Source: Merdibacter sp965119685 (GTDB lineage: Bacteria > Bacillota_I > Bacilli_A > Erysipelotrichales > Erysipelotrichaceae). Taken from it: a stretch of DNA of 64,000 nucleotides. Shown in pieces: positions 47,780 through 56,745 of the stretch (position 1 is its first letter; every line of letters begins with the position of its first letter). The position numbers were made by a program, and so were the translations under genes. Where the stretch lies: assembly GCA_965119685.1 (NCBI GenBank), contig OZ221971.1, forward strand, positions 1 through 64,000, read 5' to 3'. The notes below the pieces were generated by a model. The model ran no database searches and was not told the origin of the DNA. It worked only from the letters and a program-made list of their open reading frames with translations.

Positions 47780-47808
47780 AGGATACCGCTTCCAATGAAA
47801 AATGTCAA
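47780..47808 (-). promoter_or_regulatory. Promoter of the leucine operon
   Basis: Minus strand: perfect -35 TTGACA (47803-47808), 17-bp spacer, -10 TATCCT (47780-47785), just upstream of the T-box. Confidence 0.75.
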
Positions 47809-47952
47809 CCGTTTTCTTTTCGGTTTTTTCATCAATTTCTGAAAATTGTTTCATCAGCTTGCGGCAAGCGGATGGGAGCACATAGACAGCCTCGCTCGAT
47901 GAAAAGGCTCGCCGCCCTCACCGACGCAGCATTGACCCATCGGGGTGTTCGG

Positions 47953-47983
47953 AAAAAAGAAGGCGAACCCATGTTCGCCCTCT
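47953..47983 (-). terminator. Terminator of the C_GCAxxG_C_C gene
   Basis: Minus strand GGCGAAC-atgg-GTTCGCC stem followed by TTCTTTTTT. Confidence 0.85.
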
Positions 47984-48010
47984 CTCCTTACTCATTTATG
48001 ATGTTCCTGC

Positions 48011-48472
48011 TTATTCCTCGTCCTTTAATACCTCGTCGAGAATTTCGCAGGCGCCGGCGCAGTAGCCCGGGCAGTTCTTCGTCAGCCCTTCGCTCATGAT
48101 CTTCTCTGCCTGCTCTGGGACGGAGAAGGAATATCCGCCTAACAGCTCGCGGCAGACGATCGTACCGTAGCGCTCCTTGAACTTATCTTCAAACGCATGA
48201 AGCTTTTCCACCATCTTCGCATTGTTTGTCTGTGCGCCCTGCGGCGTATGATAGCCATACTTCGCGCTGATTGCCATGACGGCGCCGCTGACTGCACCGC
48301 ATACCTCGCCATGGAAGCATCCGCCGCCTAAGCCGCCGCTGACCTGTAACATCATATCCTTGTCCAAGCCCAGTTTATCAGCGCCATAACCGATGACGCA
48401 TTGAGAGCAATGAAAGCCCTGTCCTAAAAATTCTGCTGCCTTTTCCACTGTCATTTTTTCAACTTCTGCCAT
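48011..48472 (-). CDS. C_GCAxxG_C_C family redox-type protein
   Basis: 153 residues. Named after its cysteine pattern: here HCSQC (Cys22, Cys25), GGCFHGEVCGAVSGAVM, and further Cys residues near the C terminus (VCRELL, NCPGYCAGACE). The family is thought to hold a redox-active disulfide or metal and often sits next to redox enzymes, as here with the CoA-disulfide-reductase/rhodanese gene 122 bp upstream. Substrate unknown. AGAGGA before the ATG and a strong terminator after it. Confidence 0.88.
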   Translation of the reverse strand: MAEVEKMTVEKAAEFLGQGFHCSQCVIGYGADKLGLDKDMMLQVSGGLGGGCFHGEVCGAVSGAVMAISAKYGYHTPQGAQTNNAKMVEKLHAFEDKFKERYGTIVCRELLGGYSFSVPEQAEKIMSEGLTKNCPGYCAGACEILDEVLKDEE

Positions 48473-48594
48473 TTGTTAGATCCTCTCTTTCTTTTTCCTC
48501 AACCTTTGTTTCGCGCCCAGCCAATTCGGCGCGCCTTGTGTTTTCTTCCATCATCGCATAGATGATCGCTTACATTGCGTAAATGCGGCGGCGA

Positions 48595-50295
48595 TCAATG
48601 GAAATTGTAATCGGTGACGATCGGCGTGCGTCCCTCGCTCTTATCGTTGAAATACTCATACAGGCAAATGCCTAAGAAGGAACCGCTGATGTTGATCACG
48701 TTGTCGTAGCCTCTGCCCTTCAGCGCGCACAACGCATAGTAGCTTCGCTGAGAGGAGCGGCAATGCAGGTAAACGTCTTGATCGCGCGGAATCTCTGAGA
48801 GACGCTCGCGCAGCTGGGAGAGCGGGATGTTGCGCGCGCCTTTCAAATGCCCGGCGGCGTACTCTCCTTCCTCCCGAACGTCGATGATGAGGGCGCCGCT
48901 TTCCACCAGATGGCGTACCTCCTCCACATGTACCTGCCGATAGTTGTCTTGAAGAATGTTCAAACCGACTAACGCCGCCATGTTGACGACGTCCTTGGCC
49001 GTGGAGAACACCGGCGCATAGCACAGCTCCAGCTCCTTGAGATCCTCCAATGTCGCATGCATGGTAATCATCGCGGCAATCACGTCGATGCGCTTGTCAA
49101 CTTCTCCCGCACCGATGGCCTGTGCGCCTAACAGCATACCCGTAGGCACCTCAAAGACGAGCTTAAACGCCATGTAGTGCGTATCCGGCATGAGCGACAC
49201 CTTGTCGTTAGGGAACAGCAGCACACTGTCGCAGGCATAGCCTGCTGCCTTGGCCGCTTTGACGCTCAGTCCCGTGCAGGCCGCATTCTGCGTAAAGACG
49301 CGGATACAGCTGGAACCGATAAAGCCGTGTTCCTGATGGGTGCGGCCGTAGATGTGATCCGCCGCCGCCCTTGCCTGACGCTGTGCCGGCCCGGCCAACG
49401 CAAGCCTGCTCGCTCGATGAGTCAGCGCATGATAGCCTTCGATCGCATCGCCTACCGCGTAAATATCCGGGTCGCTCGTCTGATAGTTATGATTGACCCA
49501 GATACCCTTGGTCTCCCCGATACGCAAACCTGCCTCTGCGGCCAGCTTCGTACACGGGGCAACGCCGATCGCCATCACGACGACGTCCGCCTTGATCGTA
49601 AGCGCGCGTTCCTTTTGCGACACATGAATGAGACCCGGCTCGATCGACGTCAGCATCGACTCCAGATACAGCGTGATGCCATGATCGTCCAGCTCTTTAT
49701 GCAGCATCTGCACCATGTCATAGTCAAAGGGCGCCATCACCTGATTCATGCCTTCGACCAAGGTGACATGCTTGCCTGCTAACGCCAGATTCTCCGCCGC
49801 TTCCAAGCCGATAAAGCCGCCGCCGATCACCGCAACCTCGCTGACACCCGCCTGATCGATGGCTGTTTTCAGCGCTTCAATGTCCGTCACATTGCGGATG
49901 ACATGCACATGCGGCAAATCGATGCCCGCGATGCTCTTAGGCAAGATCGGGTCTGCTCCCGGCGCCAATATGAGCTTGTCATACTCCTCCTCATACGTCT
50001 TTTGCGTACGCAGATCCCGCACGGTGACCTTCTTTTCCTGACGATCAATCGCAATGACCTCATTTTGTACGCGCACCTCGATATCGTGCTGCTTTTGAAA
50101 GCGCTGCGGCGTCATCAACACGAGCGATTCGCTCTTTTCCACCGTGCCGCTCAAATGATAGGGCAGACAGCAGTTGGAAAAGGAGACATGCGCGCCTCTT
50201 TCCAGCATCACGATCTTCGCGCCCGCATCCAAGCGGCGGATGCGCGCAGCCGCAGACGCTCCGCCGGCGACACCGCCGACAACTACAACTTTCAT
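48595..50295 (-). CDS. CoA-disulfide reductase-like flavoprotein fused to a rhodanese domain (CoADR-RHD)
   Basis: 566 residues. N-terminal FAD-binding VVVGGVAGGASAAARIRRLD, catalytic single cysteine in SFSNCCLPYH (Cys42/43), NAD(P)H-binding VAVIGGGFIGLEAAENL, ATP/FAD motif PDIYAVGDAIE, the dimerisation domain, and a C-terminal rhodanese domain (about 460-550) with IIDVREEGEYAAGHLKGARN and the active loop YLHCRSSQRSYYAL (Cys). Such fusions reduce CoA disulfide, CoA persulfide or polysulfide and protect against reactive sulfur and oxygen. AAAGGA upstream; a promoter lies 80 bases upstream. Likely a stress or sulfur-handling enzyme. Confidence 0.95.
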   Translation of the reverse strand: MKVVVVGGVAGGASAAARIRRLDAGAKIVMLERGAHVSFSNCCLPYHLSGTVEKSESLVLMTPQRFQKQHDIEVRVQNEVIAIDRQEKKVTVRDLRTQKTYEEEYDKLILAPGADPILPKSIAGIDLPHVHVIRNVTDIEALKTAIDQAGVSEVAVIGGGFIGLEAAENLALAGKHVTLVEGMNQVMAPFDYDMVQMLHKELDDHGITLYLESMLTSIEPGLIHVSQKERALTIKADVVVMAIGVAPCTKLAAEAGLRIGETKGIWVNHNYQTSDPDIYAVGDAIEGYHALTHRASRLALAGPAQRQARAAADHIYGRTHQEHGFIGSSCIRVFTQNAACTGLSVKAAKAAGYACDSVLLFPNDKVSLMPDTHYMAFKLVFEVPTGMLLGAQAIGAGEVDKRIDVIAAMITMHATLEDLKELELCYAPVFSTAKDVVNMAALVGLNILQDNYRQVHVEEVRHLVESGALIIDVREEGEYAAGHLKGARNIPLSQLRERLSEIPRDQDVYLHCRSSQRSYYALCALKGRGYDNVINISGSFLGICLYEYFNDKSEGRTPIVTDYNFH

Positions 50296-50374
50296 TTATC
50301 CACCTTCCTTTCACATGGTATGTGTTTCTACACACACCAAACACCAACCTGAGGCATCTCCTCACTGTAACTTT

Positions 50375-50402
50375 ATTATACACCTTGAAGACAGGTTGTA
50401 AA
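50375..50402 (-). promoter_or_regulatory. Promoter of the CoADR-RHD gene
   Basis: Minus strand: -35 TTTACA (50397-50402), 16-bp spacer, perfect -10 TATAAT (50375-50380). Confidence 0.7.
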
Positions 50403-50958
50403 CCCTTACAATTCATATTGTTCTGTCTATTTCTGTCCTATACCGCCTTTTACAAAACAGCATCCATCATGGCTAAACAGCAATAAGCAGCGGATCCTCT
50501 TACTATGTATTGACTGACCATGTCAAAGTACGCATAGACAGCTCATCTGATTGCTGAAATAGTCAGACGCGCTTTTACGATCTCACGGTAAATCGGATCA
50601 ACGAAGTGATTTATAAAAACCTTGCTATTTTACGTTTATCCCATGGACATCTGCTGGGCGCACTGAAATTCAGCAGCGGCCACATAATTGTGACTGACAC
50701 CATCACTGCAAAGAACGAGATTGTATGTCCTATGTATCAACGATCGATTCCTGATGATCTGATATACAGCGTGCTGCTTAGCGATGCTAACCTTCTTCAA
50801 AACGGCGATCTGAAAAAGTATCCGAAGCTCGTAGCTCGATGAACGATGCCGCACTCATCTTTGCCGCAATCGGTTATCGAGATAAATAATATTATTATAT
50901 TTTTAACTGATCCATGAAAAGAAGGCTGCATATGCTTGATGAATTTCTCGATAATGCA
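50403..50958. other. Intergenic, possible gene remnants
   Basis: About 550 bases with no supported gene. An open frame at 50606-50842 plus (78 residues) has no ribosome site or recognisable pattern. This gap next to the toxin-like locus could be degraded accessory DNA. Confidence 0.35.
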
Positions 50959-50987
50959 TTGACGATATACTTCCTTGGACGTATAAT
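50959..50987 (+). promoter_or_regulatory. Promoter of the DUF3990/HTH module
   Basis: -35 TTGACG (50959-50964), 17-bp spacer, perfect -10 TATAAT (50982-50987). Confidence 0.75.
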
Positions 50988-51027
50988 ATCATTAGAATAA
51001 CTCTGAAGAAGTATGGAGGAATTGAAA

Positions 51028-51705
51028 ATGAGCAAAAAAATCCTGTATCATGGCTCGCCCGATATTATTCAAACGCCTGTATTTGGAAAAGGTAAGTCCT
51101 ATAACGATTACGGAAAAGGCTTTTATTGCACCGAGCACTTGGAGCTTGCAAAGGAGTGGGCTTGTAATGAAGACACAGACGGCTACGTAAACAAATATGA
51201 AATTGATACCGCCGATCTCTCGCTTCTCAATCTTTCTTCTGAGGAATATACCATTCTGCATTGGCTGGCTTTGCTGATGGAATATCGCAAATTCCGTGTG
51301 TCCACACCTGTTATGAAGCGTGGTGCGGATTGGTTGAAAGAACATTTTCTTATTGATCTGACGCCCTATGATGCTGTTGTGGGTTATCGTGCAGATGATT
51401 CCTATTTTTCTTTTGCAAGAGCATTCGTCAATAACGAAATTTCCCTTACACAGCTTTCTTATGCTATGCGGCTTGGTAAGCTTGGTGAACAATTTGTTTT
51501 GAAAAGCCTCGCTGCTTTTGAAAAGATCCATTTTGTTTCTTATGAGATTGCAGATAATATCGAGTATTACGCAAGAAGAAAAGCGCGTGACGAGGAAGCG
51601 AGAGCAGCTTTCCGCGCAGAACTTGAACGGGACGATTTAGAGGGTCTGTATATGAGAGATATTCTCCGTGAGGAGGTGTTGCCGGATGATCCGCGCTTAC
51701 GATAA
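51028..51705 (+). CDS. DUF3990 family protein, ADP-ribosyltransferase-like toxin candidate
   Basis: 225 residues from ATG 51028 (GGAGG eight bases upstream; the ATG at 51013 lies too early). ILYHGSPDIIQTPVFGKGKS, NDYGKGFYCTEHLELAKEWA and the Glu/Ala-rich helices match the DUF3990 pattern, which belongs to the ADP-ribosyltransferase-like clan: the HGS and the GKGFYCT strands stand at the NAD-binding positions. Many relatives sit beside small HTH or DUF3791 partners, as here, and are suspected toxins. The C terminus overlaps the next gene by 20 bp. Activity and target are unknown. Confidence 0.8.
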   Translation: MSKKILYHGSPDIIQTPVFGKGKSYNDYGKGFYCTEHLELAKEWACNEDTDGYVNKYEIDTADLSLLNLSSEEYTILHWLALLMEYRKFRVSTPVMKRGADWLKEHFLIDLTPYDAVVGYRADDSYFSFARAFVNNEISLTQLSYAMRLGKLGEQFVLKSLAAFEKIHFVSYEIADNIEYYARRKARDEEARAAFRAELERDDLEGLYMRDILREEVLPDDPRLR

Positions 51706-52354
51706 CCAATACCTTGATGATTCCATGAAATGCTTGGGTGAAGCGATGGACTACGCCGCAAACGGCTGTCAGATGGACATGGATGATTTTCTGAACCTGT
51801 TTATCAGCACGGGCTATGCAAAACAGTTTGCGGCCGGCGCCCCCAAATATGTATCCGGCGTATCCGGTACGGAACTTGTGATGGATGTGCTTACAAAGTC
51901 CAACACGGGCAGCGTCTTTCCGCAAGCACAGATTGACTATGATTATTCGCCGCAATATTGGTGCGGTTGGATTCTCGCTTACTATCAATGGTACACCGGG
52001 CGGAGCTTTAAGGAGATACAGAAGTATATTGCCATGCAGGAAATCGAAAAACTCTATCCTGCTCTGCACGAAGCATCTGAAAAGAAGTTTGTTGATACAG
52101 TCAATCGTATGATACGCAAAAAGAACCTCCCCACCCGCTTGCAGGCACAGCGTAAGATCAGCGGTTATTCACAAAGAGAGCTTTCAGAAAAGATTGGTGT
52201 CAATCTTCGTACGCTGCAACAGTATGAGATTCGTGCCAAGGACATCAATAAAGCGGCGAGTGCTACTCTCCTTGCCCTTTCTAAGGCACTTGGCTGCCGA
52301 ATGGAGGATTTGCTGGAGTACGATAGCAGCGAGATTGAGGAGAGCGATGAATGA
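51686..52354 (+). CDS. HTH (Xre-type) protein, probable partner or antitoxin of the DUF3990 protein
   Basis: 222 residues from ATG 51686, with GGAGG nine bases upstream inside the preceding gene; a GTG at 51668 is less well placed. The N-terminal part (DDSMKCLGEAMDYAANGC, DFLNLFISTGYAKQF, KYVSGVSGTELVMDVL) resembles the small DUF3791-type partners often found beside DUF3990. The C terminus holds an Xre-family helix-turn-helix (SGYSQRELSEKIGVNLRTLQ). Overlap with the toxin-like gene implies translational coupling. I infer an antitoxin/autorepressor; direct evidence is lacking. Confidence 0.82.
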   Translation: MIRAYDNQYLDDSMKCLGEAMDYAANGCQMDMDDFLNLFISTGYAKQFAAGAPKYVSGVSGTELVMDVLTKSNTGSVFPQAQIDYDYSPQYWCGWILAYYQWYTGRSFKEIQKYIAMQEIEKLYPALHEASEKKFVDTVNRMIRKKNLPTRLQAQRKISGYSQRELSEKIGVNLRTLQQYEIRAKDINKAASATLLALSKALGCRMEDLLEYDSSEIEESDE

Positions 52355-52442
52355 AAAGGAATAAGCATGAGAAAGAGACACGTTAAAAGATGAGGGATAT
52401 GGATCATATTTGTTTGATTCCACTCAGCAGCTGCATTTTTCA

Positions 52443-52466
52443 AAGCGTGGATACCGCTTCTTTTTT
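52443..52466 (+). terminator. Terminator of the DUF3990/HTH module
   Basis: AAGCG-tggatac-CGCTT hairpin followed by CTTTTTT, 90 bases after the stop. Confidence 0.6.
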
Positions 52467-52505
52467 GCCGCTTTCCTTGGCATACAAATGTGACAGAAGT
52501 GTATC

Positions 52506-52534
52506 TTGTTCTTTTTACTTTATCATATTATAAT
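52506..52534 (+). promoter_or_regulatory. Promoter of the degV-family gene
   Basis: -35 TTGTTC (52506-52511), 17-bp spacer, -10 TATAAT (52529-52534). Confidence 0.65.
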
Positions 52535-52642
52535 GCATACGAGATGTATTATCCGCCTGCGCATTTCGACACAGGCGCCGTGCGCGTACACAATCTGACG
52601 CTGACACAGCGATATGCGTAAAAGCGGGAAGGGAGGAAAACA

Positions 52643-53521
52643 ATGAAAAACGATTATGTCATCATGAGCGATAACATGGGCGATCTGCCTGCCGCCTACT
52701 ATCAGGATCATCATATCCCCATCATGTATCTCAGCTACACGATGGAAGAGGAGACGTACAGCGAGGGGCACATGCAAAGCGATGAGGAGTTTTACAAACG
52801 GATGCGCGAAGGTGCGCTGCCGACCACCTCGCAGATCACTCCGGCTATCGCCAAGGAGCATTTTTTAACACAGCTGAAAGAAGGACACGACGTACTCTGT
52901 CTGTCTTTCTCCTCCGGACTGAGCGGCACCTATGAAAGCTGCGCCTTAGCTGCCAAAGAGCTGCGTGAGGAAGGCTATCACATCGAGGTGATCGATACGC
53001 TGTGCGCGTCTTTGGGACAGGGACTGCTGTTATACAAAGCGGTGGAGATGAAGGAGCGCGGCGCCGGCTTTGAAGAGGTGCGCGATTGGGTGCTCGCCAA
53101 CCGCCTCAACATCTGTCATGTGGTCCTGGCGGACGACCTATTTCACCTGATGCGCGGCGGACGGGTTTCCCGTTCTACAGCGGTGGTCGGCAGTATGCTC
53201 TCCATCAAGCCGCTGATTCAGATGAACGATGAAGGCAAGCTGATTCCCACCGGCAAAAGCCACGGCCGCAAAAAGGGACTGCGCGCATTAGTGACGATGA
53301 TGCGGGAACAGATGGGCAGCCGCCAAGCCGACAACGATATCTTCATGATCAGCCATGCGGACTGCAAAGCAGATGCCGAGGTGCTGGCACAGATGGTGAA
53401 GGAGGAATTTGGAATCGAGAAGTGTCTGATCAACTACATCGGACCGGTGATCGGCTCGCATACCGGCCCGGATACGCTGGCGCTCTTCTATTTGGGCGAT
53501 CAGCGGATGCCCGCAAAGTAA
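52643..53521 (+). CDS. DegV family fatty-acid-binding protein
   Basis: 292 residues. DegV/FakB-like fold: MSDNMGDLP at the start (Asp-Ser-Thr type motif, here with Asn in place of the usual Thr-Ser), PTTSQITPA, FSSGLSGTYESC (fatty-acid carboxylate loop), IDTLCASLGQGLL and LADDLFHLMRGGRVS. FakB proteins bind a fatty acid and present it to FakA kinase for phosphorylation and phospholipid synthesis. No FakA partner is adjacent. GGAAGGGAGG lies before the ATG. GC-rich like the core genes. Confidence 0.93.
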   Translation: MKNDYVIMSDNMGDLPAAYYQDHHIPIMYLSYTMEEETYSEGHMQSDEEFYKRMREGALPTTSQITPAIAKEHFLTQLKEGHDVLCLSFSSGLSGTYESCALAAKELREEGYHIEVIDTLCASLGQGLLLYKAVEMKERGAGFEEVRDWVLANRLNICHVVLADDLFHLMRGGRVSRSTAVVGSMLSIKPLIQMNDEGKLIPTGKSHGRKKGLRALVTMMREQMGSRQADNDIFMISHADCKADAEVLAQMVKEEFGIEKCLINYIGPVIGSHTGPDTLALFYLGDQRMPAK

Positions 53522-53672
53522 ACGCCTCACTACCTTGTGCATGCGTATCCGGCTTAAAAAGCCGTAGCGAATAAGAGCTCCAAGAAAAATGTGTTGAATC
53601 CCATAAGAGGAAAGTTTCATTTTTGTATTGCCTTCTAGTTCGCCGCCGATAATCGCATAAACTGATAAAAAG

Positions 53673-53715
53673 CTAGTGTAAAATAGCGTCAAACTGTATA
53701 AACACTAGTTTTTTT
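53673..53715 (+). terminator. Likely terminator of the degV-family gene
   Basis: CTAGTGT...ACACTAG 7-bp stem (22-base loop) followed by T7, 150 bases after the stop. The remaining 200 bases before the MATE promoter are AT-rich and show nothing more. Confidence 0.55.
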
Positions 53716-53895
53716 CTTTGCGTATTGATATCCCTTACTCTGCAATTCTCTATTTATAACATTCAATTTTTCTTTACTATTTGTTGAAATTATTGCCGAA
53801 TCTCGTAATTATCTTCATTTTTCTTATGAAAACTGCCATGTTTATGGTTTTCTCTTTGTCCTGCGCCCCGTCTTTTCTTTCTCCTGAAACAAGCG

Positions 53896-53901
53896 TATAA
53901 T
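53896..53901 (+). promoter_or_regulatory. -10 element of the MATE gene
   Basis: Perfect TATAAT; the -35 region is weak. Its ATG at 53900 overlaps the -10 and therefore cannot be the translation start. Confidence 0.45.
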
Positions 53902-53932
53902 GGACACCATAAGCAAAAGGGGAGGAAACAAA

Positions 53933-55291
53933 ATGAGTGAACAGTCAGTCAAGGGATTGATGAGCGAGGGAAACATATGGAAACAGCTGCTGTTTTTCTC
54001 CGTCCCACTGGTGTTGGGAAACATCTTTCAGCAGCTGTATAACGCGGTGGATTCGATCATCGTCGGCAACTTTGTCGGTCCTCAGGCATTAGCCGCGGTC
54101 ACCTCCAGCTCTCCGATCATCAACATGCTGATCAGCTTTTTCATGGGCTTATCCATCGGTGCGGGCGTCGTCATCTCCCGCTATTTCGGAGCGAACCGAC
54201 AACAGGGCGTCTCTGACTCGATTCACACTTCCATGGCGGTGATCCTGATCGGCGGCGTTGTCATGACCTTTGCCGGCATCCTGCTGACACCCTACATCCT
54301 GCAATGGGTCGGCGTACCGGCAGATGTGATGAGCGATTCCATCGTTTATCTGAAGATCTATTTCTACGGTGTGATCGGCGTGATGGTTTATAACATGGGC
54401 AGCGGCGTGCTGCGGGCGTTAGGAGATTCTAAGACGCCGTTATACTTTTTGATCTTTTCCTCGGTGGTCAACATCGTATTGGACTATGCTTTCGTCGTCT
54501 ATCTGCACATGGGGGTTTCGGGTGTGGCATGGGCGACGCTGATCTCGCAATGTGTCAGCGCACTGCTCGTCTGTCTGCTGATGAGAAAGGGCAATGAGGT
54601 ATATCAGCTGCGGTTTCGGCAGCTAAAGATTCATCGCTCGATTCTTTTGGAGATCATTCGCGTCGGGCTGCCCAGCGGCGTTCAAAATGCGATCGTCTCT
54701 TTCTCCAACGTCATCGTTCAAAGCAACATCAACGCCTTTGGCTCCGTTGCGATGGCGGGCTGCGGCGCTTATACGAAGATCGACGGCTTCGCCATCCTGC
54801 CGGTTACCAGCTATTCCATGGCGATTACGACCTTTACCGGACAAAATATCGGAGCGGGACGCTTTGACCGCGTGCGGCAGGGTACCAAGGTCTGTATGAC
54901 GTTAAGCCTCATCACCACTTTCTTGATCAGCGCATTGCTGTTTCTCTTCGGCGATCTGGCGCTGAACATCTTCACAAACGACCCGGATGTCGTCGCATAC
55001 GGGCATACGATGCTGACGCTGTTAGTGCCCGGTTACTTCCTGTTAGCAATCTCGCATACGATCAGCGGCGTGCTGCGCGGGGCCAATCGGGCTGCCAGTG
55101 CGATGCTCATTGTCATCGCCTGCTGGTGCGGTCTGCGCATGGCTTGGATCTTAACCTCGGTTTCCATCTTTCACAGCATTCACGTCGTATTGCTGGGATG
55201 GCCGATCAGCTGGCTGGTATCGACCATCATCTTCCTGATCTATTATCGCCGCGCTCACTGGATGCCCAAGGATTGTGTCGGCGCACAATAA
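53933..55291 (+). CDS. MATE family multidrug/metabolite efflux transporter
   Basis: 452 residues from ATG 53933 (GGGGAGG seven bases upstream), about twelve membrane helices in two pseudo-symmetric halves. Family blocks: LGNIFQQLYNAVDSIIVGNF, NMLISFFMGLSIGAGVVISR, YNMGSGVLRALGDSKTPL, GVAWATLISQCVSALLV, GLPSGVQNAIVSFSNVIVQS and GYFLLAISHTISGVLRGANR. Exports cationic drugs or metabolites using an ion gradient; substrate unknown. Alone, ended by a strong terminator. Confidence 0.97.
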   Translation: MSEQSVKGLMSEGNIWKQLLFFSVPLVLGNIFQQLYNAVDSIIVGNFVGPQALAAVTSSSPIINMLISFFMGLSIGAGVVISRYFGANRQQGVSDSIHTSMAVILIGGVVMTFAGILLTPYILQWVGVPADVMSDSIVYLKIYFYGVIGVMVYNMGSGVLRALGDSKTPLYFLIFSSVVNIVLDYAFVVYLHMGVSGVAWATLISQCVSALLVCLLMRKGNEVYQLRFRQLKIHRSILLEIIRVGLPSGVQNAIVSFSNVIVQSNINAFGSVAMAGCGAYTKIDGFAILPVTSYSMAITTFTGQNIGAGRFDRVRQGTKVCMTLSLITTFLISALLFLFGDLALNIFTNDPDVVAYGHTMLTLLVPGYFLLAISHTISGVLRGANRAASAMLIVIACWCGLRMAWILTSVSIFHSIHVVLLGWPISWLVSTIIFLIYYRRAHWMPKDCVGAQ

Positions 55292-55304
55292 GTCATCTGT
55301 ATCA

Positions 55305-55380
55305 AAAAACGGCAGTGCCCTTTGCCCTCTCTGTACCATCCATCCGATAGAGAGAATCCCAGCGGCTCGCTGCCGTTTTT
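55305..55380 (+). terminator. Terminator of the MATE gene
   Basis: Outer ACGGCAG/CTGCCGT stem with T5, an inner CTCTCT/AGAGAG stem, just after the MATE stop. The A-run on the other side could let it work on both strands. Confidence 0.75.
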
Positions 55381-55814
55381 CTATATCTTTACTGCCGTTA
55401 TCTTATCTTTCGCTCATTTTCAAAATCAAACGGCGCTGCTTCTTTGCCATGTTCCCGCATCGCTGTTTTAAACAGGATACTGTCCATAGCCGTACGACCC
55501 TCTTTACCTGCGCCTTTGCGTTATCATCACCAGGGAAACAACGATGACGCTCCCGTCCTGTGAACGCGTTTGTTCAACCATAGAAGCGATCATCCTTTGC
55601 GAGCGTTTCTGCCGAAACCTATGACGAGCGATCACCACACACGCCTGCCGCGTCTCCCCGCATAAGCATTCTTCTCTCGCACTGATTCCTTAGTACGGTG
55701 AGTGATTCATCGAACATGCACATCTGAACATTGCTTTTACTTTTGATGCCGCACTTTTTATGTGCAAGACAAAGAGCCGCATCTCTCCTGTCGCATAGAA
55801 ACGCCCCTTTTATA
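55381..55814. other. Intergenic, no gene seen
   Basis: About 430 bases between the two convergent terminators. Short open frames lack ribosome sites and family patterns; nothing else can be supported. Confidence 0.4.
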
Positions 55815-55845
55815 ACATAACAAAGCCGGGCGCTGATTCCCGGCT
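55815..55845 (-). terminator. Terminator of ispD
   Basis: Minus strand AGCCGGG...CCCGGCT stem followed by TTTGTTAT. Confidence 0.75.
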
Positions 55846-55869
55846 GTTTTCCTCTTTTGCTGAATGCTG

Positions 55870-56517
55870 CTAGTGTCCCTTGACGTCCTCTTTGGTCGTA
55901 ATTTTGATATTCTCATAGCTTCCCTTGACACAGAGAACCGGCATATCACAGGTCAACTCCACCACCTGCGCATCATCCGTCGCCTGTATGCCTAAGTCTG
56001 CCGCCCGTTTATAACAGGAGATGATCAATCGCGTATCAAAGGCCTGCGGCGTCTGTGCCATCCAGAGCTGTTCACGTTTCAGCGTCTCTTTCACGACGCC
56101 TTTCTCGACCACCTTGACCGTATCCTTCGCCGGTACCATCAAGAGACAGGCCGGGTGCTCCTCGAGCTTTTCCAACAGCGCGTCGATGCTCTTTTTGCTC
56201 ACCCACGGTCTTGCCCCATCGTGAATCAGCACATTTTCCTCATGTACCGCCTTCAAGCCGTTATACACCGATTCCTGCCGCGTCTCTCCGCCCAGCACGA
56301 CAACCACCTTGCCGCTGACATACTGTGAGGAGATCCGCATGATGTCGTTTGTACTGCACACGAGTACGATCTGCTTGCAGCGATCGTCCTCCTGAAAAAG
56401 TGACAGCGTCTGATCCAGCACCGTCTTGCCGTTTGCCAATTCGTAAAAGACCTTGTTGTACCCCAGTTTCATCCGCTGACCGCTGCCGGCCGCCAACACC
56501 AACGCCGAATACCGCAT
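55870..56517 (-). CDS. ispD: 2-C-methyl-D-erythritol 4-phosphate cytidylyltransferase
   Basis: 215 residues from ATG 56517; the longer in-frame start at 56550 adds residues outside the family. Third enzyme of the MEP isoprenoid pathway, joining CTP to methylerythritol phosphate. ALVLAAGSGQRMKLGYNK (nucleotide-binding G-rich loop), VYNGL, ENVLIHDGARPWVS (Asp and Arg contacts), VPAKDTVKVV, LWMAQTPQAFDT and the C-terminal ATDDAQVVE...SYENIKITTKEDV block are all IspD. Stands alone. A TarI-type cytidylyltransferase is the nearest alternative, but the KITTKEDV ending fits IspD. Confidence 0.93.
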   Translation of the reverse strand: MRYSALVLAAGSGQRMKLGYNKVFYELANGKTVLDQTLSLFQEDDRCKQIVLVCSTNDIMRISSQYVSGKVVVVLGGETRQESVYNGLKAVHEENVLIHDGARPWVSKKSIDALLEKLEEHPACLLMVPAKDTVKVVEKGVVKETLKREQLWMAQTPQAFDTRLIISCYKRAADLGIQATDDAQVVELTCDMPVLCVKGSYENIKITTKEDVKGH

Positions 56518-56690
56518 ACTTTCCACTTCCTTTTCCATAGTGTACCACACTATCCGATATTTGCGTGAAAAATTTTACAATTCTTATAAAAAAACATTTC
56601 GCACACCCTCACATACCAATAAAAACAGCATCGTTTCCACAGAAATTCGCTGAACATCAGCCTTGTGTCAAAGTGCATCACCCGCGCGCA

Positions 56691-56734
56691 ACAAAAAAAG
56701 CGATAAAGGCCGCAATGACCCTCACCGCTGATTG
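56691..56734 (-). terminator. Terminator of the glycogen phosphorylase gene
   Basis: Minus strand AGCG...CGCT stem with inner GGC/GCC pairing, followed by T7, just after the stop at 56746. Confidence 0.6.
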
Positions 56735-56745
56735 AAAATAACTAT

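Noticed and set aside
50606..50842. 78-codon plus-strand frame before the DUF3990 gene
   Set aside because: No ribosome site, no recognisable family, and the consensus promoter of the module lies after it. A missing third toxin-module gene was considered, but it does not resemble DUF3791.
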